From contig JASSKH010000001.1 in the NCBI GenBank assembly GCA_031763025.1, forward strand, positions 15,787,142 through 15,851,141: DNA of 64,000 nt. The letters are read 5' to 3'. The notes beneath the pieces were generated by a model. It was not told the origin of the DNA and did no database searches. It saw nothing but the letters and a program-made list of their open reading frames with translations. Position numbers and translations under genes: made by a program. The stretch comes from Macrocystis pyrifera. Lineage: Eukaryota; Sar; Phaeophyceae; Laminariales; Laminariaceae. Positions 22,133 to 35,064 of this stretch are shown one piece after another (positions within the stretch are counted from its first letter, which is position 1; each line of letters starts with the position of its first letter).

Positions 22133-25100
22133 ATGGCTAGCGCCACTAGCAGCCAGACCTATGCGCTCGACTTTGACGGTTAGTCACATCCACCGTAACT
22201 CCGTAGTACTTCTGCAACACCCTACTGGAATACCTACTGGTACACCTACTGTTACCTCTACTATGCGTGTACCTGGTAATATAAGTCTACTGTAAGTATT
22301 GCTGGCTGATGACGTACCTCTTGTTCAGTATTAATAGGATGCCCAGTGTGCTTCTGTACCCTACTCGAATAACTGGAGTACCTATTGGGACCCATAGGTG
22401 GGTTATATTGGTGCCAGGTACTTGACGCCTGCTTGCCTGCTTGTCTGCTTGCCTGCTTGCCTACTTACCTGCTTGTCTGCTTGCCTGCTTGCCTTGCTAG
22501 CCTTGCTTGCCTTGCTTGCCTGCTGTCGTGCTTGCCTTGCTGGCCCTGCTTTCAACCCGTTCAGGACTGCAGTCCCGTTTGGGGCACAAATCACTCAAAT
22601 TCGAGTAGTTTGTCCCCAAAACGGGACTGCACTTCTAAATGGGTCTAACCCATCACTGCCGTGCCGGCTAGTTTTCTACAGTAAAACTATGCACAAACAA
22701 ACGTATCATGTATCGGGAATTTCATCCATGCTCGTAGGGTAGGGGGCGCACCTACTATACTAGCTTTACAGACACGAGTCTGTGGGAGAATTCCACAGGT
22801 CAGGCACTATACCAGGTATACTGATTTTAGAGTTGTTCCGTTTTTTTCGGAGGAGTGGTGGTGTACTTAAGTCATGCATGGTCGAAGTCGTCTGACTATA
22901 GACCCTTGTATCCGTACAATGCCGGGACGGAGCATGTCGGTTTTTTCACCGACCAAGCAAGCATTTCTTGCATCAAACGCGAAGAGAGAGGGGAAGGGTT
23001 AAACCCTACAAATCATAACCCTAAACCTATCCCTGAAACCCCCAACCCCACTAAACCCGGTATACTACTGTCTGACCGGCGGATTATCCCGCAACCTCTT
23101 GTCTACAAATAGTTACTGTCCATGGCGGGGACGGCGGCAGCGGGGGTGACTGATACATTATTGCGCGCCTGAAAATTTCGGACGCAGGGGTGATCTGCAA
23201 CAGCCAAGGCGAGAGCAGTCGCTCGGGGTTCAAGGCACTCAAGCGTGTCTGGCCGGAGTTGGGACAGCGGCTAGACGCTGAGCGCGGTGGAGAAGCGAGC
23301 GACGACGATGCCCCTGCCTGGTACGGTGGGAAGGTGTTTCGGATTTCGGTGGTGCAGTGGTGATAGTGTGATGGTCGTGGCGGTGGTGGTGGTGGAGGTT
23401 GCGGTGGTGATGGTGGGTTTGTTGATGGAGGTGGTGATGGTGGTGTTTGTAATCAGGTTGCTATATGTTGTTGTTATAGTGTCGTTGCTGGTGTTGGCTG
23501 GTTTGTTTTTGTTGTAGGTCGCTTTAGTTGTTGCTGTTGTTACTGTCGGTGTCGTTCATGATGTTGATGTGGCTGTTGCTTTTTTGCTGTTGTTGTTGCT
23601 GATGCCATTGTCTTGATTTCAATGTGGTTCTTGTTCTTGTTCTTGCCCTTCTCCTTATTTTTGTTCCTGTTTGTGCTCTTGCTCATCTTTACTTTGTGAT
23701 GTTTTTGTGCTTGTTTTGATTTTTTCAGGATGCTGGACAAGATGCGGGAGCTGCGTCCCATCATCGAGACTGGCTACGAGAACATCCTCCTGGCACGGCT
23801 CCTCGTCGAAGAGGTGACGTTTGGGGGGTGGTGGGCGTGACAGGGGTGATAGGGGTGGTCGTCGTGTTGGCAGTGCTGTGGAGGTGGTGGTGTTGATAGA
23901 AGCGGTGGTTGTGTCGGTGTTGGTGGTGGTGTTGGTGGTGATGGTGTTGTTGGTGATGGATATGTTGGTGGTGGCAGTGGTGTGATGGTGTTGGTGGTGA
24001 TGGTGCTAAATGTTGGGGATGGGTGTGGTTGTAGTGCTGGAGCTTCGAAACACAAAGACAATGTTGTCCCTCCTCTCCCCCAACCTACTCCCGCCTTTCT
24101 CCATCGCCTCCCGACCCTCAACGGCTGAGTCTATTGCCTTGCCCTGCCGCCCTTCACTCCCCCACCCCCCCCATCCTACCCCCCATCCGCCTGTTTCTCT
24201 ATCTGCGTCCATGCCGAAACTCTGTCAATATCGTCGTGTCAACGAGGGGGGATGTTTTAACCGATGTCGTTGACGTTGTCGTCGCTGTCCTTGTCGTCGT
24301 GTGCGGTTGGCGAACGGATGGTGCGATGGTTGGCGTAAATTCCGCCGCGTGATGGCGGCGTTATTCCGGCGCGTTTTGCTGGCGTTACTTCCGCCGCGTT
24401 TCGGTGTCAAGAGTCTGGGATCGACCCCTGTGGTGTCGGACAAGCTCTTGGAGACGTGGTGAGTCAGCCTCGCGCCGACGGCACGGTAGGGGTATCTGTG
24501 CCTTATGTTTACCGTCGCTGGAGGGCAGTGGGGGCTGGGGGGAGCAGCGAGAGGGGGAGAAGCGAGGGCGGCGAGGGGGAGTGACGGGGAGGGGGAGAGG
24601 GGACGGGGGGGGACGGGGGGGGGCAGAGAGAGAACGATGGATGAATGAAACGGCAAAGACAGAGAGAGAGGGGAAGGATGGGGGGGGGGGGGGTGAGACT
24701 ACAGTAACACACCTTTGCCTCCGTCTAGGCGAAGTTCGGAAGGGCCGCATCTTGCCGTGGTGGCCTTTTTCGCAGGCATTGCTCACGTTCCATGTTTGCT
24801 TCTTGCTTAACCTGTTTCTCCTTCAGCCACGTCTACTATGCTCGGGTTTCGGGCGCGGCTCTTGGGCCCCGCCATTGGTTGCAACCTCGAAAGCATGTTT
24901 CGGGGCACTGGTTGGCCGCTGACGTTGGGATTGCGCAGTGTTGTTTAAGTGGCAACTTTCTTCGATAGCCCTGGACGTGTCGAGTGTTTTTTTTCGTGGG
25001 GTATTTCCGTCGCTAACGTTGATGGAATTTCGTTCGTGGAAGCCAGCTCAATCGTTGGGAGGAGTCGAGCGAGTTGCTCAGGTGGGCCATTTTCTGCGCT

Positions 25101-28100
25101 GTGCGGTGGTTTGCCCCTGCTCTCACCCCTCCCCTCCCACCCCGCCCCTCTTTTCGCTGTCCTTGATCTCTCGATAAGGGGGCCCGAGGCCCGAGAGGAG
25201 CTTACCACGCGGTACGGACTCAGTCGGGACGAGCTGGTTGAAGCTTTCGGGCAAGCACGCGACGAGTGGATCGAGACGAACTTCGAGGGGTGGTTGGGGG
25301 CAAACAGCTTTTACGAGGTACGGTGGTGGTGGTGGTGGTGGTGGCGGTAGTAGTGGTGGTTGTAGTGGCCGTGGTGTTGGTGTTGTTGGTGTTGGTAGTG
25401 GTGGTAGTGGTGGTAGTGGTGGAGTTAGTGGTGGAGTTAGTGGTAGTGGTGATGGTGGTGGTGGTGGTGGTGGTGGTGGTTGTTATGGTGGGTGTGGCGG
25501 TGACGGTGGTGATAGACTGGGAATGTTGTTTGCCTTTTGGTCGGAAGGGTACGCCCGATGGTTGAATTCACACTGCATCATACAAGGGGGTTTACTTTTA
25601 CTCGGAGGATGCAACTTGCGGAAATAATAATGTCATAGGTTGATAGGAGATCGGAGATCTGTGGGTTGTTTTTGGAGGCCAAAGCGAACGCTGTTGCTGG
25701 ACCAGGCAACGTAGAGCGTTCTTTTTTTTGTGCGTCCGCCTGTTTTCCCTCGGTGGTGTGTGTATGTGTGTGTGCCCGGTGGCGTTGGCCGTGGGAGTTC
25801 AGCCGCCGCTCCGCCCACCATGGGTTTTGTCCCTGCACGTCAGAAGCTTCATGCGACGTTTGGCGCCTTCCGTTTCCGTGATCCTCACGACCACTTGTGA
25901 TAGTGATAGCGAGAATCGTTCCCCTTCCTTCTGCTCACGTCACCCTTGCCTCGTATAGAACCGTTGCGAGTACTTCTATTGAATGGCGAACAACTTGGCA
26001 AGTCGAAGGCTAAGGCGCAAGTTAAGATCTGCCGTGAGAACGGTCAAAGGCCATTTAGTTTCACGTCGGCAAAATCACCACAGACACACGTGCCCACCCC
26101 CGTCACCCCCCTTTTCCCGTCCCCGAGGCTGTCATCCCGAGATTTTTTTTTGCTCGAAACGCGATACGTCGCTACGATGAGTATGTATGATGCGTAAGCT
26201 GCTGCTACTACATACTGCCGCTACCATACTACTCTTTGCTTTTACTGCACCGTACTACTCGTTCGTGCTATCGTACTATTCATACCAGTGATGTTATTAT
26301 GCTATGCAGTACCAGGTGTACGGGCAGCACGAGTAAGTCATTGTTCTTGTTTTTGTCTTGTTTTTTTTTTTGTTTCTCGTCACCGACCGATCCTTGTGCC
26401 CCCCGTCCCGTCCCCCGTCCCGCCCCGCCCCCTGCCCGCGGGTGTGTCCGTTCGTGTTGGTGCGCTTGTGTATTTTGTCTGTGCGTGCCTATGATGCATA
26501 GGGTGTCCGCGAGGCGATCTCCGCTTGTAAGGGCGAGGTGTACGTGGTGACGACCAAGCAGCAGCGCTTCGCGAGCGCTCTGCTCGAGTACGCCGGTGAG
26601 TTGTCCTAGCAACTAGCCGAGACAAGCCAAGCCCTTTATCCCCCCTCCCCCCTTCCTATCCCCCCCCCTCCCTCCCCCCTCCCTCCTTCCCCCCCCCTCC
26701 CTCCCTCCCTCCGTCTCTCCCTCCGTCCCCCTCCCCCCCCCCTACGCTCGTGCCTTCTGCTATCTCTGCCTCAGCTTGCGTTCGCCCGCCAACACCATGA
26801 TTCCTTTATGCACTGCTTACTACTACTATTAATAGGAGCTGCATCACGCTCTTGGGGCTTGTATGCGTGCGGTTTTCTTCTCTACCAACATACCCAATAT
26901 TATATCGTACCTGGACCATTTACAACCCATCACGTTATATGCTTGACGTGTGCTGCGATGGCGGTGGACACCTTTGGGGCAAAAAAAAAAGAAACTGACA
27001 GACGGGAGGGGGCACCTTGACCCAATATTGATTTACGAAGATTTCTCCTTTTTACAAATATTTTCCGTTTTATACCTGTAAGATTATTCCTCGCCTTAAG
27101 TGCACGTTTCATTTTTTGTCATAAAAGTCCTTTTTTCGGCATATTTTAGAGCTCAGGAACCCTTTTAAGGCAGCAGTCCCGTTTTGGGGACAAACCACTC
27201 AAATACTAAGTAGTTTGTCCCGAAAATGGAACTGCAGTCCTAAAAGGGTCAAGGGAGGAAGAAGCCACCCGTACCGTAGCATGCGTCGCCTCTTTACATG
27301 TTGCACCCCCGACTGATTCAACCGTTGGGGGGCCATCGCGTCGCGTCGCGTCGCGCAGAAGTGAAGGTGCCGTTAGAGCGTATCTTCGGCTTGGGGACTG
27401 GGCCGAAGGCAGACGTTTTGGCCCAGCTGGCAGCCAAGCACAGGTGAGCCTCTTGGTGTACGTACGTAGCGTTTATTTTATTTTATGCAGTAAGCAGACA
27501 ATCAGCGCGCGTAAAGTGTTTGTTTTATGACGCGCAGCTGACAGTGCGCAATGGGGCGCTAAAAACCCTTGTGCTATACACTGCCAAACCTATGTATATA
27601 TATATGTATGTAGTCGCACTTAATCCGAGCAGTTTATCCCGAAAAAGAGTGGGTGCAGTTCCGACGAGGTTGGGTTAGCTCCCCCCTTGCAGTGGCATCT
27701 GCAGTTGTGTGACGTGTGGCCGTATCGTACCCCCGTAAGTTTCGCCCGCACGCTCGCTCGCCCGCACAGCGGCTCAACGCTTCACTTTTTCGAGGACCGA
27801 GTGGAGACGCTGGAGGTCGTGTGCGGGGACAGCAGGCTGGAGGTGAGCACGTAGCAAGCGCACAACTTGTACTTGTACTTGTGCATCTCTTGTTTCCTTG
27901 GAGAAAGGAAAAACAAATATTAGATTACTAGATATTGGGAACTGGATCAAGAATAATACGTGATTTGATGGTTCCTGTTTCTTTGAGAAAGGAGGGGGTT
28001 TAGTAGAGATACAGGGAACCGAGCCAAGACTCACCCCGTAGTTTTGCTGTATGCGATCATGAGGCGTCTTGGTTAAGGGGTAGACATGTCAGCCGGCCGG

Positions 28101-29495
28101 CAGCTCTCCCTGACCCACCACAGAAAACGATAACTATCTAAAGCCAATTCGAACGACCGATATTGTGTATAACGACAAACTTTCCTTGAGGGATGTGGTC
28201 TGTAGTCTGCTACGTACCCTTTTGGGCATGCAGGGTGCGCCGCTGCGACGGCCCTCGTGGAGGGGGGTGAGCGACGGCATCAGTGTCCGCGCTCTACGAT
28301 AGGAGTCACCTTTCTTTGGCCAAGATTATTTATGACTGACTATGATTTTGCTTCTCAGCTGGGGAATTACCCAATACCAATAAGGCAAAAATAAGGCATG
28401 CCTTATCGCTGGGATATCATGTACGCTTTACACTTTCTTTCGATATATACCCAATGTCAGTGGAATATCAGGTGTTCGTCGGGTCGTTGCACTTATATAC
28501 CTGGTACCACTTTTGTCAAATGCCAAGGGGTTAGGGCGTCTTGTTAATAGTACTACTAATAGTATAGAGTTCCTCACGTGTTTCCCGCTTTCGTTGCATG
28601 CATTTGGTGTGCTCTGGGGGCAGTGCTACGCTCGAGCGTTTTGCGTCGGGAGTGGCTTGCTCTCGCCCCCTGTGCGTACGCGATCGAGGGCTGCTTAGTT
28701 TTTGTTGTTGGCCGAGATGCATTTGATATACCACCCCAGTCTGTCTGTCGAGAATTGTTGGAAGTAGAAAACCATTCGGGTAATGATGGAAGTACCTGAA
28801 CGACCCTTATATTTATGGTCAGAGCGTTGTGTAGGCGCTACCAGTACGTGTCAGCACGAGTGCATACGCATCTAACATGTCTGATTAGTTGCACGCTGAA
28901 GGAAAGGTGACAATGAAACAAAAGTCACGCCACCGTGAAGCGATCGCCTCCGAGAATGCGACTATCCAAATACCTGGTGAAGAATAAATAGCAAAACACT
29001 GTTGCCACATGCATGCGTCTTGTCCCTTTGGGAAACCCTTTTGTAGGCTGTCTTAGGGTGAAAAGGGGGGGGGGGGGTGAATGCCGCTTATTGTACGTGT
29101 TTGTGTGTTAGGTCAACGTTTGATTCCCCCCCCCCCCTCCCCTACGCCCCCTGCTCCCTACAATGCCGCACAATAAAAGGCCTTGCGTGTTAGATAAGCG
29201 CTTGACCCCCCCGCCCTTGCCGGGCGCGCCCCCCCCTCCCCTTCTCCCTACTGATAATGCCGCACAGTCGAAACCCATGACATTCCTGACGCACCCTCTA
29301 ACATTCTCCTCGCCCTGCCCTACCCTGGTTTATCCGCATGTGGTGTTTACGACAACACAAAAGGCTGTTCAACTCTACCTGTGCGACTGGGGATTCAACA
29401 CCGCGGCCCAGAGGGCCAGGGGGGAGGCTAACCCTCGCGTCCGGCTTGTCGGCAAGGACGACATAGGGGGCGCACTTTCTTCACCTGTCTCCTAG
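22133..29495 (+). CDS. HAD-superfamily hydrolase of the plant/algal type, complete, 9 exons, 277 aa
   Basis: Exons: 22133-22178, 23188-23320, 23729-23813, 24412-24458, 25179-25317, 26502-26595, 27359-27443, 27770-27842 and 29364-29495 (TAG). They sum to 834 nt with every phase matching. Motif I is ALDFDGVICNS (nucleophile and acid Asp at about residues 13 and 15). Motif II is VYVVTTKQQRF (Thr), motif III the Lys of GLGTGPKADVL, and motif IV the acidic pair of LHFFEDRVETL. Conserved blocks ETGYENILLARLL, RDEWIETNFEGWLGANSFY and LYLCDWGFNTAAQRA align from memory with an Arabidopsis HAD protein of this family (At2g45990-like). The substrate is unknown; phosphoester hydrolysis is the family role. 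The ATG is the only one in the open part of exon 1. A plastid transit peptide is not evident. Introns 1 and 6 each hold a MITE-D copy, and intron 1 also a Rep-A fragment. Confidence 0.88.
22425..22545. repeat. (CTTGCCTG)n array
   Basis: Degenerate CCTGCTTG/CCTTGCTTG units in HAD intron 1. Confidence 0.8.
22555..22645. mobile_element. MITE-D copy in HAD intron 1
   Basis: A near-complete palindrome of about 90 bp: ACCCGTTCAGGACTGCAGTC ... GACTGCACTTCTAAATGGGT, with a TTTGGGGCACAAAT/AGTTTGTCCCCAAA inner pair. Confidence 0.78.
22855..22990 (-). repeat. Rep-A, truncated, in intron 1 of the HAD gene
   Basis: It has the diverged core CATGCATGGTCGAAGTCG and GCCGGGACGGAGCATGTCGG, and ends in the CATCAAACGCGAAG region. 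Confidence 0.7.
25318..25510. repeat. (GTG)n array beginning at a donor
   Basis: GTACGGTGGTGGTGGTGG starts at the first base of HAD intron 5 and continues as GGT/AGT triplets. Confidence 0.85.
27159..27249. mobile_element. MITE-D copy in HAD intron 6
   Basis: ACCCTTTTAAGGCAGCAGTC ... GAACTGCAGTCCTAAAAGGG, the same size and inner palindrome as the intron 1 copy. A half-copy (GCAGTTTATCCCGAAAAAGA) follows near 27630. Confidence 0.78.
29050..29270. repeat. Tandem units of about 90 bp with C-runs
   Basis: AATGCCGCA, GTGTTAG and ACGCCCCCTGCTCCCTA recur; C-rich, upstream of HAD exon 9. Confidence 0.6.
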
Positions 29496-29569
29496 CACGG
29501 CTCCTGCTGCTGTAGCTCCCAAGCTTATACCACCATCTCTTGTAGGGATGGTTTTGTTTCAGCCGTCGT

Positions 29570-29680
29570 ATGTACTTTTCCAGCTCAACATGTGGGTGGT
29601 TTCATTTTGCTCCCACCACTTCTATCTTCTCTACGCACGAGCCGTGGCCCACAGGTGTATTTTCCCCTTCGCCTCCTCCT
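29570..29680 (-). mobile_element. SINE body fragment
   Basis: TTTTCCAGCTCAACATGTGG and GAGCCGTGGCCCACAGGTGT match the SINE body. It lies just downstream of the HAD stop codon. Confidence 0.45.
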
Positions 29681-30111
29681 CGATACCTCCCTTCGTTGTT
29701 TCGCTATTTTTTTCGCATACCGGTAGCTCCTAGAGCCTTTCAGTAGGTTCCAAGCTTAGACATGAGAGGCATAATCTTGACAGCAATTGTCCTAACCCCC
29801 CATTCACACCACGGGGGAGTCTACACTAAGGCCCCCTGGAAAAATGATTGGAGAGGGGGGGCAGGAGAGGTTGAGTTTTTTGGGGTATTTGGTCGGGAAA
29901 ATCCTGTATCCATACGGTACGAGTGGTCGTCATGGTTGTTGGCAAGTCCCCCAGATAAATTTCAATCAGTATGTGGCACCAGTCAGTGACGACAAAGAAA
30001 TATATTGATGAAATTATTACACGAGTATGAGTAGGGAAAAAGAGGAGAGGCTTTGTTCAGGTATTTTTTTGTCCGACTAATTCACCGCCCGCATGATTTC
30101 AGCCCGGACTG

Positions 30112-30360
30112 CTGCATGGCCGTAGTCGTATGATCATGACCCTCGCATCCCTATATGTACGATGCCGGGACGGAGCACGTCGGGTTTTCACCCGGCCAGG
30201 CGGACATTGCTTGCACCAAGCGCGACGCGAAACGTGGGGTGTTGAGCGGATCTCATGAAGGGTGAGCTGCACCCGAGTACCTAAGAGCGCTTGTGAGGCG
30301 GACTTCGGCACCGTGTGTGTGCTTTCTTGCATTTGGATGACAGCGTCGAATTGATTTGCT
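30112..30360 (-). repeat. Rep-A, partial copy
   Basis: It lacks the poly-G edge; it runs from CATGGCCGTAGTCGTATGA through the CACCAAGCGCGACGCGA hairpin to the GATGACAGCGTCGAATTGA segment. Confidence 0.7.
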
Positions 30361-30474
30361 GCTGGGGGTACTTGGGACCCGTACACGAGTACTACAAAGC
30401 AAAGACGGGGTTGTGAGATAAGACACGCGTATCGCATGATGTCTTCGCGACAGATCGTCGATTCCCTCTTCATG

Positions 30475-30665
30475 ATCTAGATCTTTCAGGGCAGATAGAT
30501 TCCTGATCTGTATGATCTGTATGATCTAGCTCATGTTGCCGAGTGGGAGCCGTACGATTTGCATGCTCTGTTAGTAGCACAAATGTCCTGGGATGGGCCT
30601 GTACTGTACAGATCCTGCGCGTCTTCTCATAACGACAGTTAGGATCTAGATGATCTATCTGTAGA
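30475..30665 (-). repeat. Repeat family F, copy 2
   Basis: The reverse complement contains TACGGCTCCCACTCGGCAAC, ATCATACAGATCATACAGAT and CTGCCCTGAAAGATCTAGAT. Confidence 0.5.
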
Positions 30666-32310
30666 TGATCTTCCCGTCTGACGTGTGAAGTGTTTCATTA
30701 ACGGTTGATGAGACCGCACTGACTGGTCATATTTTTGGTCACTCTGTAAACCGGATCCCTCCCAAAAGCAAAAGTATGCTCTATAGGAGAGACCAAGATT
30801 TTGGAGCGCGTTGATTTTCCCCTTTTGAGAGCTGCATGCTTTTTTTTCGGCGGGGCGGGACAAAACTGCGTGGGATTTTAGAGTTGGACACATCTTGCAG
30901 CAGTAATATGATTAACATACTACGGGTAGTTTTAGTATTGAGGGGCGTTCAGTCAAGGGGTCAAACCGCAATCTCCTGGCATATTCTATTTTGTCCAGAA
31001 AGGTTACGCTTCCGCGATTAGAACAAAGGGCGAGCGAGGAGCATGTGGCCAAGACGCAAGCCGAAACCTTTTTTTGTACGTGAATGGTTGCAGCCGGCGT
31101 GAAAAGGACTTCGGTGTGCGGGCTTGCGGGCTTGTCCCGGCCGCTCGGCTGGAGTTCGACATTGCGAGGGGGAGGGTAGAGGGAGGAGGGGCACGATGTG
31201 GTTTTGATTGGCCACGACGAGGGGCGGCGAAAAGGGAGCACGAGCGAACGCCCCCCTTCCGCAAAAAGTTGTACCCAATTGTTGTGGTCTGATTTTTTTG
31301 TTTGTTTCGTTACGTTGTTGGCGGGTCGATTGTTGAATAATAGGACGATCTCGAATTACAAAGTCCTGTCCCAGGGAAAGAAGCAGACATCGCCCTATAT
31401 AGTAGTTGAAGGAGAGGAGAGGACACGAGAGTTTTTTGGGGGAGAGTATATGGTTGGACAGTTGGTGAGAGAGGCAACGAAATTTCTGTGCCGTGTGCTT
31501 TGCTACTTTTTGGGGGGAGGGGGGGGGGGGAGCAGGGGCAGGGAGAGCTTAAGCTTTCGCTCTTTTTTTAGGGGTGGGTCACTGTTTCGACAGGGGTGTT
31601 TCGGGCGAAGCATAACCATTACAGTGGAACGGTTTATGTTGGGCGTCGATTTTGTCTTGTCTTCCCCTCCAACTGGTACCACTCTGACGGGTAATATCAG
31701 GTCCCAACGCGTACTATAGTTTCGACCAGATTGGTAAGACTTGCCAGATGTGTTGTAAAGGATATACGTGCACGAGAGAGATCCTCATTTTTATTCAATG
31801 TGATTCGATTGCTGCAAAACGGATGTCCATCCATCCGCCCGTCATACGTGCAGACAGGGAAGGGGCAACTACATGGTCGCACACTTGTGTAGGTCCTGCG
31901 TTTCGTACCCAATACGTTCAGCATGCAATGTATTTTATCTGTCTCGTACTGTGCCTCGTGCCGACAGAGCTGGTATCTCTTAAGGATGAAAAACCAGCGC
32001 GGACACCGGATGGCCATGGGTAGAAAGAACGATTAATGTGAAGAAAACACACGCGCTGTACGTAGGAAGCGCTGCTGTTCACGCTGCTATTCCGCACTAC
32101 TGCTGGTACGTACCTCATCTCTACAGAAAGACACAGACAAATATACTCGATGTGTATTCACAATTCGGCCCATGCCTCCGCAAGGTAGTACAAAACCACG
32201 GTGATACAAAGGACGCGTGTCTCCTCTCGTGTAAACGGAGCGGAGGTGGGGTGCGCACGACCTCTGATCAAGCCCCTGAGCCTCTGATCAAGCCCCCACC
32301 CCCCTTCACG

Positions 32311-32766
32311 CGAAAAAGGATGCAGCTCACCCTTCATGCGACTCGCCCAACACCTCACGGCGCTTCGCGCTTGGTGCAATGTCTGCCTGATCGGTGAAAA
32401 TCCGACGTGCTCCGTCCCGGTATCGTAGGGATGCGAGGGTCTATGGTCATACGACTACGGCCGTGCATGATCATAAGTACACCCATGAATACTACCCCCC
32501 GCCGCCGCCGGAATTGTAGGGATGCGAGGGTCTAGGGTCATATGACTACGGACATGCATGACGTAAGTACGGCCCCACCCTGGGCGTTATAGGGATGCGA
32601 GGGTCTAAAATCATATGACTACGGCCGTGCATGACACGAATAAGCAATGTCTGCCTGGTCGGTGAAAACCCGACATGCTCCGTCCCGGCAATGTAGGGAT
32701 GCGAGGGTCTATGGTCATACGACTACGGCCATGCATGAGATCGAGTACATCTCTCCTATCGAGTAC

Positions 32767-32820
<54 letters not shown>
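32311..32820 (+). repeat. Rep-A with four tandem 3' cores and a poly-C tail of about 53
   Basis: From GGATGCAGCTCACCCTTCAT the element reaches its 3' core, then repeats GGGATGCGAGGGTCTA...CATGCATGA-like cores three more times (near 32517, 32590 and 32695). It finally ends GAGTACA plus a C-run at 32768-32820. Confidence 0.85.
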
Positions 32821-32822
<2 letters not shown>

Positions 32823-33682
32823 CCTTGTCCAGACAAGTCTACAGTCGCGGCGACCCCACCGCCGCTTGCCTTTGGCGCACGCGACGCCGAGATCATGGCG
32901 CGGCGCGTGCGCGAAAGAGGTATTTGTTGGACCCGCAACTCCAACAACCAGTTTTTTCACAATTTTTTATTCGTACTTACGAGACCGACAAGCCTCTCGA
33001 CAACCAGATGTTACGATTTCACGGTGTTTGTTAGACTCACAGCCCCAAAAACCAGATTTTATTACGATTTTACATAAAAGTACTGATGTATACGTTCGAC
33101 TCACAACTCCCGCTACTAAATACCAGTACCATGTTTTGCGATTTTACAGGTGGTTACTTGACGCGTAACACCCCACAACCAGCTTGTTCGATTTGTTTTA
33201 CAAGCAGTATTAATTTGACTCACAACTTCAACTATCAGTACCAAATTTTACACGTCTACTTTCTTTACCGCGACGACTAGTTGGTGACCCGCGCTCGCTT
33301 CTTCACTTACGAGGAAAATGGTGATTTTTCCGGACACACTAAGCCACACCGAATATCACATTAATTCGCCGGATACATCATATATAGACTGTAGAAAGTG
33401 TTTCCCCGCGTGCCCGCTAAGTTGTTTGAAGCAGCTCTTGAAGCGTTTCGGGCGTCTGCCGCGAGCGTATCCACCCCCCCCCGGTCTGCGCCCCGAGCGA
33501 CAATGCCCTCCTCGCCCGCCCCCTTTTTCTCTTAAGGTTATCATGAGGGCCTCCCCCACCTGCCGCCGCCGCCGTCGCCGCCGCTGACAGCGCCTGCGCG
33601 GGTAACATCGGAAACCTCTCCGAAGTCTCACTCCGTCCTCTTCTTCCTTCTCCATTTTGATCTGCTCCGCCATTTTTGGGGC

Positions 33683-33933
33683 TTAACGTTGTTGCCCACA
33701 AGGTTTCACTTCTGCCTTGGGCCACCGTAGCTGCCACACCGCCGCCGCCGCCCGCGGCTCTACTCCGAACGATATTTTGCCGGAATTTATCAACCTGCTT
33801 CCCGGAGGCGGCGACATACCGTTGTTGGCGATGCCGCCGCCGCTACCGTATCGCGCGTCGTCTGCAGCCTTTCGGCGGACTGATCCTGGTCCTCCATATC
33901 GAGGGGGACTGAGGCCGTGACCCATGGTCTCGC
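33683..33933 (-). CDS. Candidate terminal exon of an unknown minus-strand gene
   Basis: Acceptor CCCCCGCTAG precedes an open stretch that includes MGHGLSPPRYGGPGS and SPPPGSRLINSGKISFGVE and ends with TAA at 33683. Composition is Gly/Pro/Ala-rich with coding-like GC at third positions. It lies downstream of the scattered exons at 35-43 kb on the same strand, so it may be their last exon. Alternatively the ATG at 33925 starts a separate gene with a donor at GGTATGTCG. No family is recognised. Confidence 0.3.
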
Positions 33934-34479
33934 CTAGCGGGGGTGGGGCCAAGTGCTTCCGAGCAACGGTTGGGGTCACGAGGCGGCTGACCCGGTCCTA
34001 AAGTATGTCGTGGACAGCCAGCAGGCACACACAAGGTTTTGGCGGGGTATTGAGCATAGCCAGAGAGAGGGGGGTGAAGAGTCGATCGGGAAGGTAGAGG
34101 AGACATTCACGTAAGCTCAAAACGTTTATGCGTGGTTCTCTCTTCTTTCGCTTTCTTAACAAGTATTTTTTTAGCTGGGATGGCCGAACCCGGAACTTCG
34201 TCTCTTTGGGCGTGTAGAGACAACAAGCGAGAATATTTCTTCTTCGCTCGAGAGTTTCGGAAAGGACAGAAGCTGCCGCTAGGCAGGTGTACGGGTTATG
34301 TATGGGGGTCTGCAGCACCGCTTGCGGAAATTCACCAAGCACTGCCGGGCGACCGCTTTTAGCGATCATCGATCCCAACCCCCGTTACCGCTGCTGCCAG
34401 CGCAATGAGGGAGGAGCGGCTCCTTCCCAGTTTGCCGAAACACAGAAATTAGGTGATGTTCGTCCCCAAGTGCAACCCA

Positions 34480-35064
34480 CCTTCGCCCTTACCCCCGCCC
34501 ACACCCTTACCCCGACGCTTGTCCATGCGATCAACCCCACCCTTACCCTGACCCGTACCTTTTCGTCCACCCTTGCCTTTACGTTTACCCTGGCGCTTTC
34601 CCCTTACCCTCACCCTTACCCATACCCCCACCTATATCCCCCCCCCCCCCCCCCCCCCCTTAACCTCACTCTTACCTTTACCCTTACCGTTACCCTTACA
34701 TTTATCATGACCCTTACCCTTACCCTTACCCTTACCCTTACCTTACCTTCATCCTTATCCTTACGCTTACCCGTACCCTTACCCTCACCCTCACCCGTAC
34801 GCTTACCCATACCCTCACCCTTATCCGCAGCCGTCCTTACCCTTACCCTTACCCTTACTCCTACCCTTACCACTACCCTTACCCATACCCTTACCCAAAC
34901 CCCTACCCTTATCCTTACCCGAACCCTTACCGTTACCCATACTCCTATCCTTACCCTTTTACCCTTATCCGTACCCGTACCCGTACCCTTACCCTTACCC
35001 TTATCCCTACCCTTACCCTTACCCGAACCCTTACTTTTACCATTACCCGTACCCTCATACTTAC
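34480..35064. repeat. (CCCTTA)n degenerate hexamer array
   Basis: On the gene (minus) strand it is GTAAGGGT repeats beginning at the GTAAGT donor at 35064. It resembles but is not the TTAGGG telomere repeat (CCCTTA rather than CCCTAA). Confidence 0.85.

Larger units (their letters stand above)
29681..33682. other. Gene-poor stretch between the HAD gene and the next exon
   Basis: Apart from a Rep-A partial copy, family F copy 2, the Rep-A tandem array and degenerate repeats of about 75 bp at 32930-33260 (GATTTTAC and GACTCACA blocks), nothing coding was supported. Confidence 0.5.

Noticed and set aside
24404-24922. 172-codon plus-strand frame in the HAD gene
   Set aside because: It is a different frame from HAD exon 4 and runs through a G-rich intron.
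34480-35064. Interstitial telomere
   Set aside because: The unit is CCCTTA, not CCCTAA, and it begins at a splice donor.
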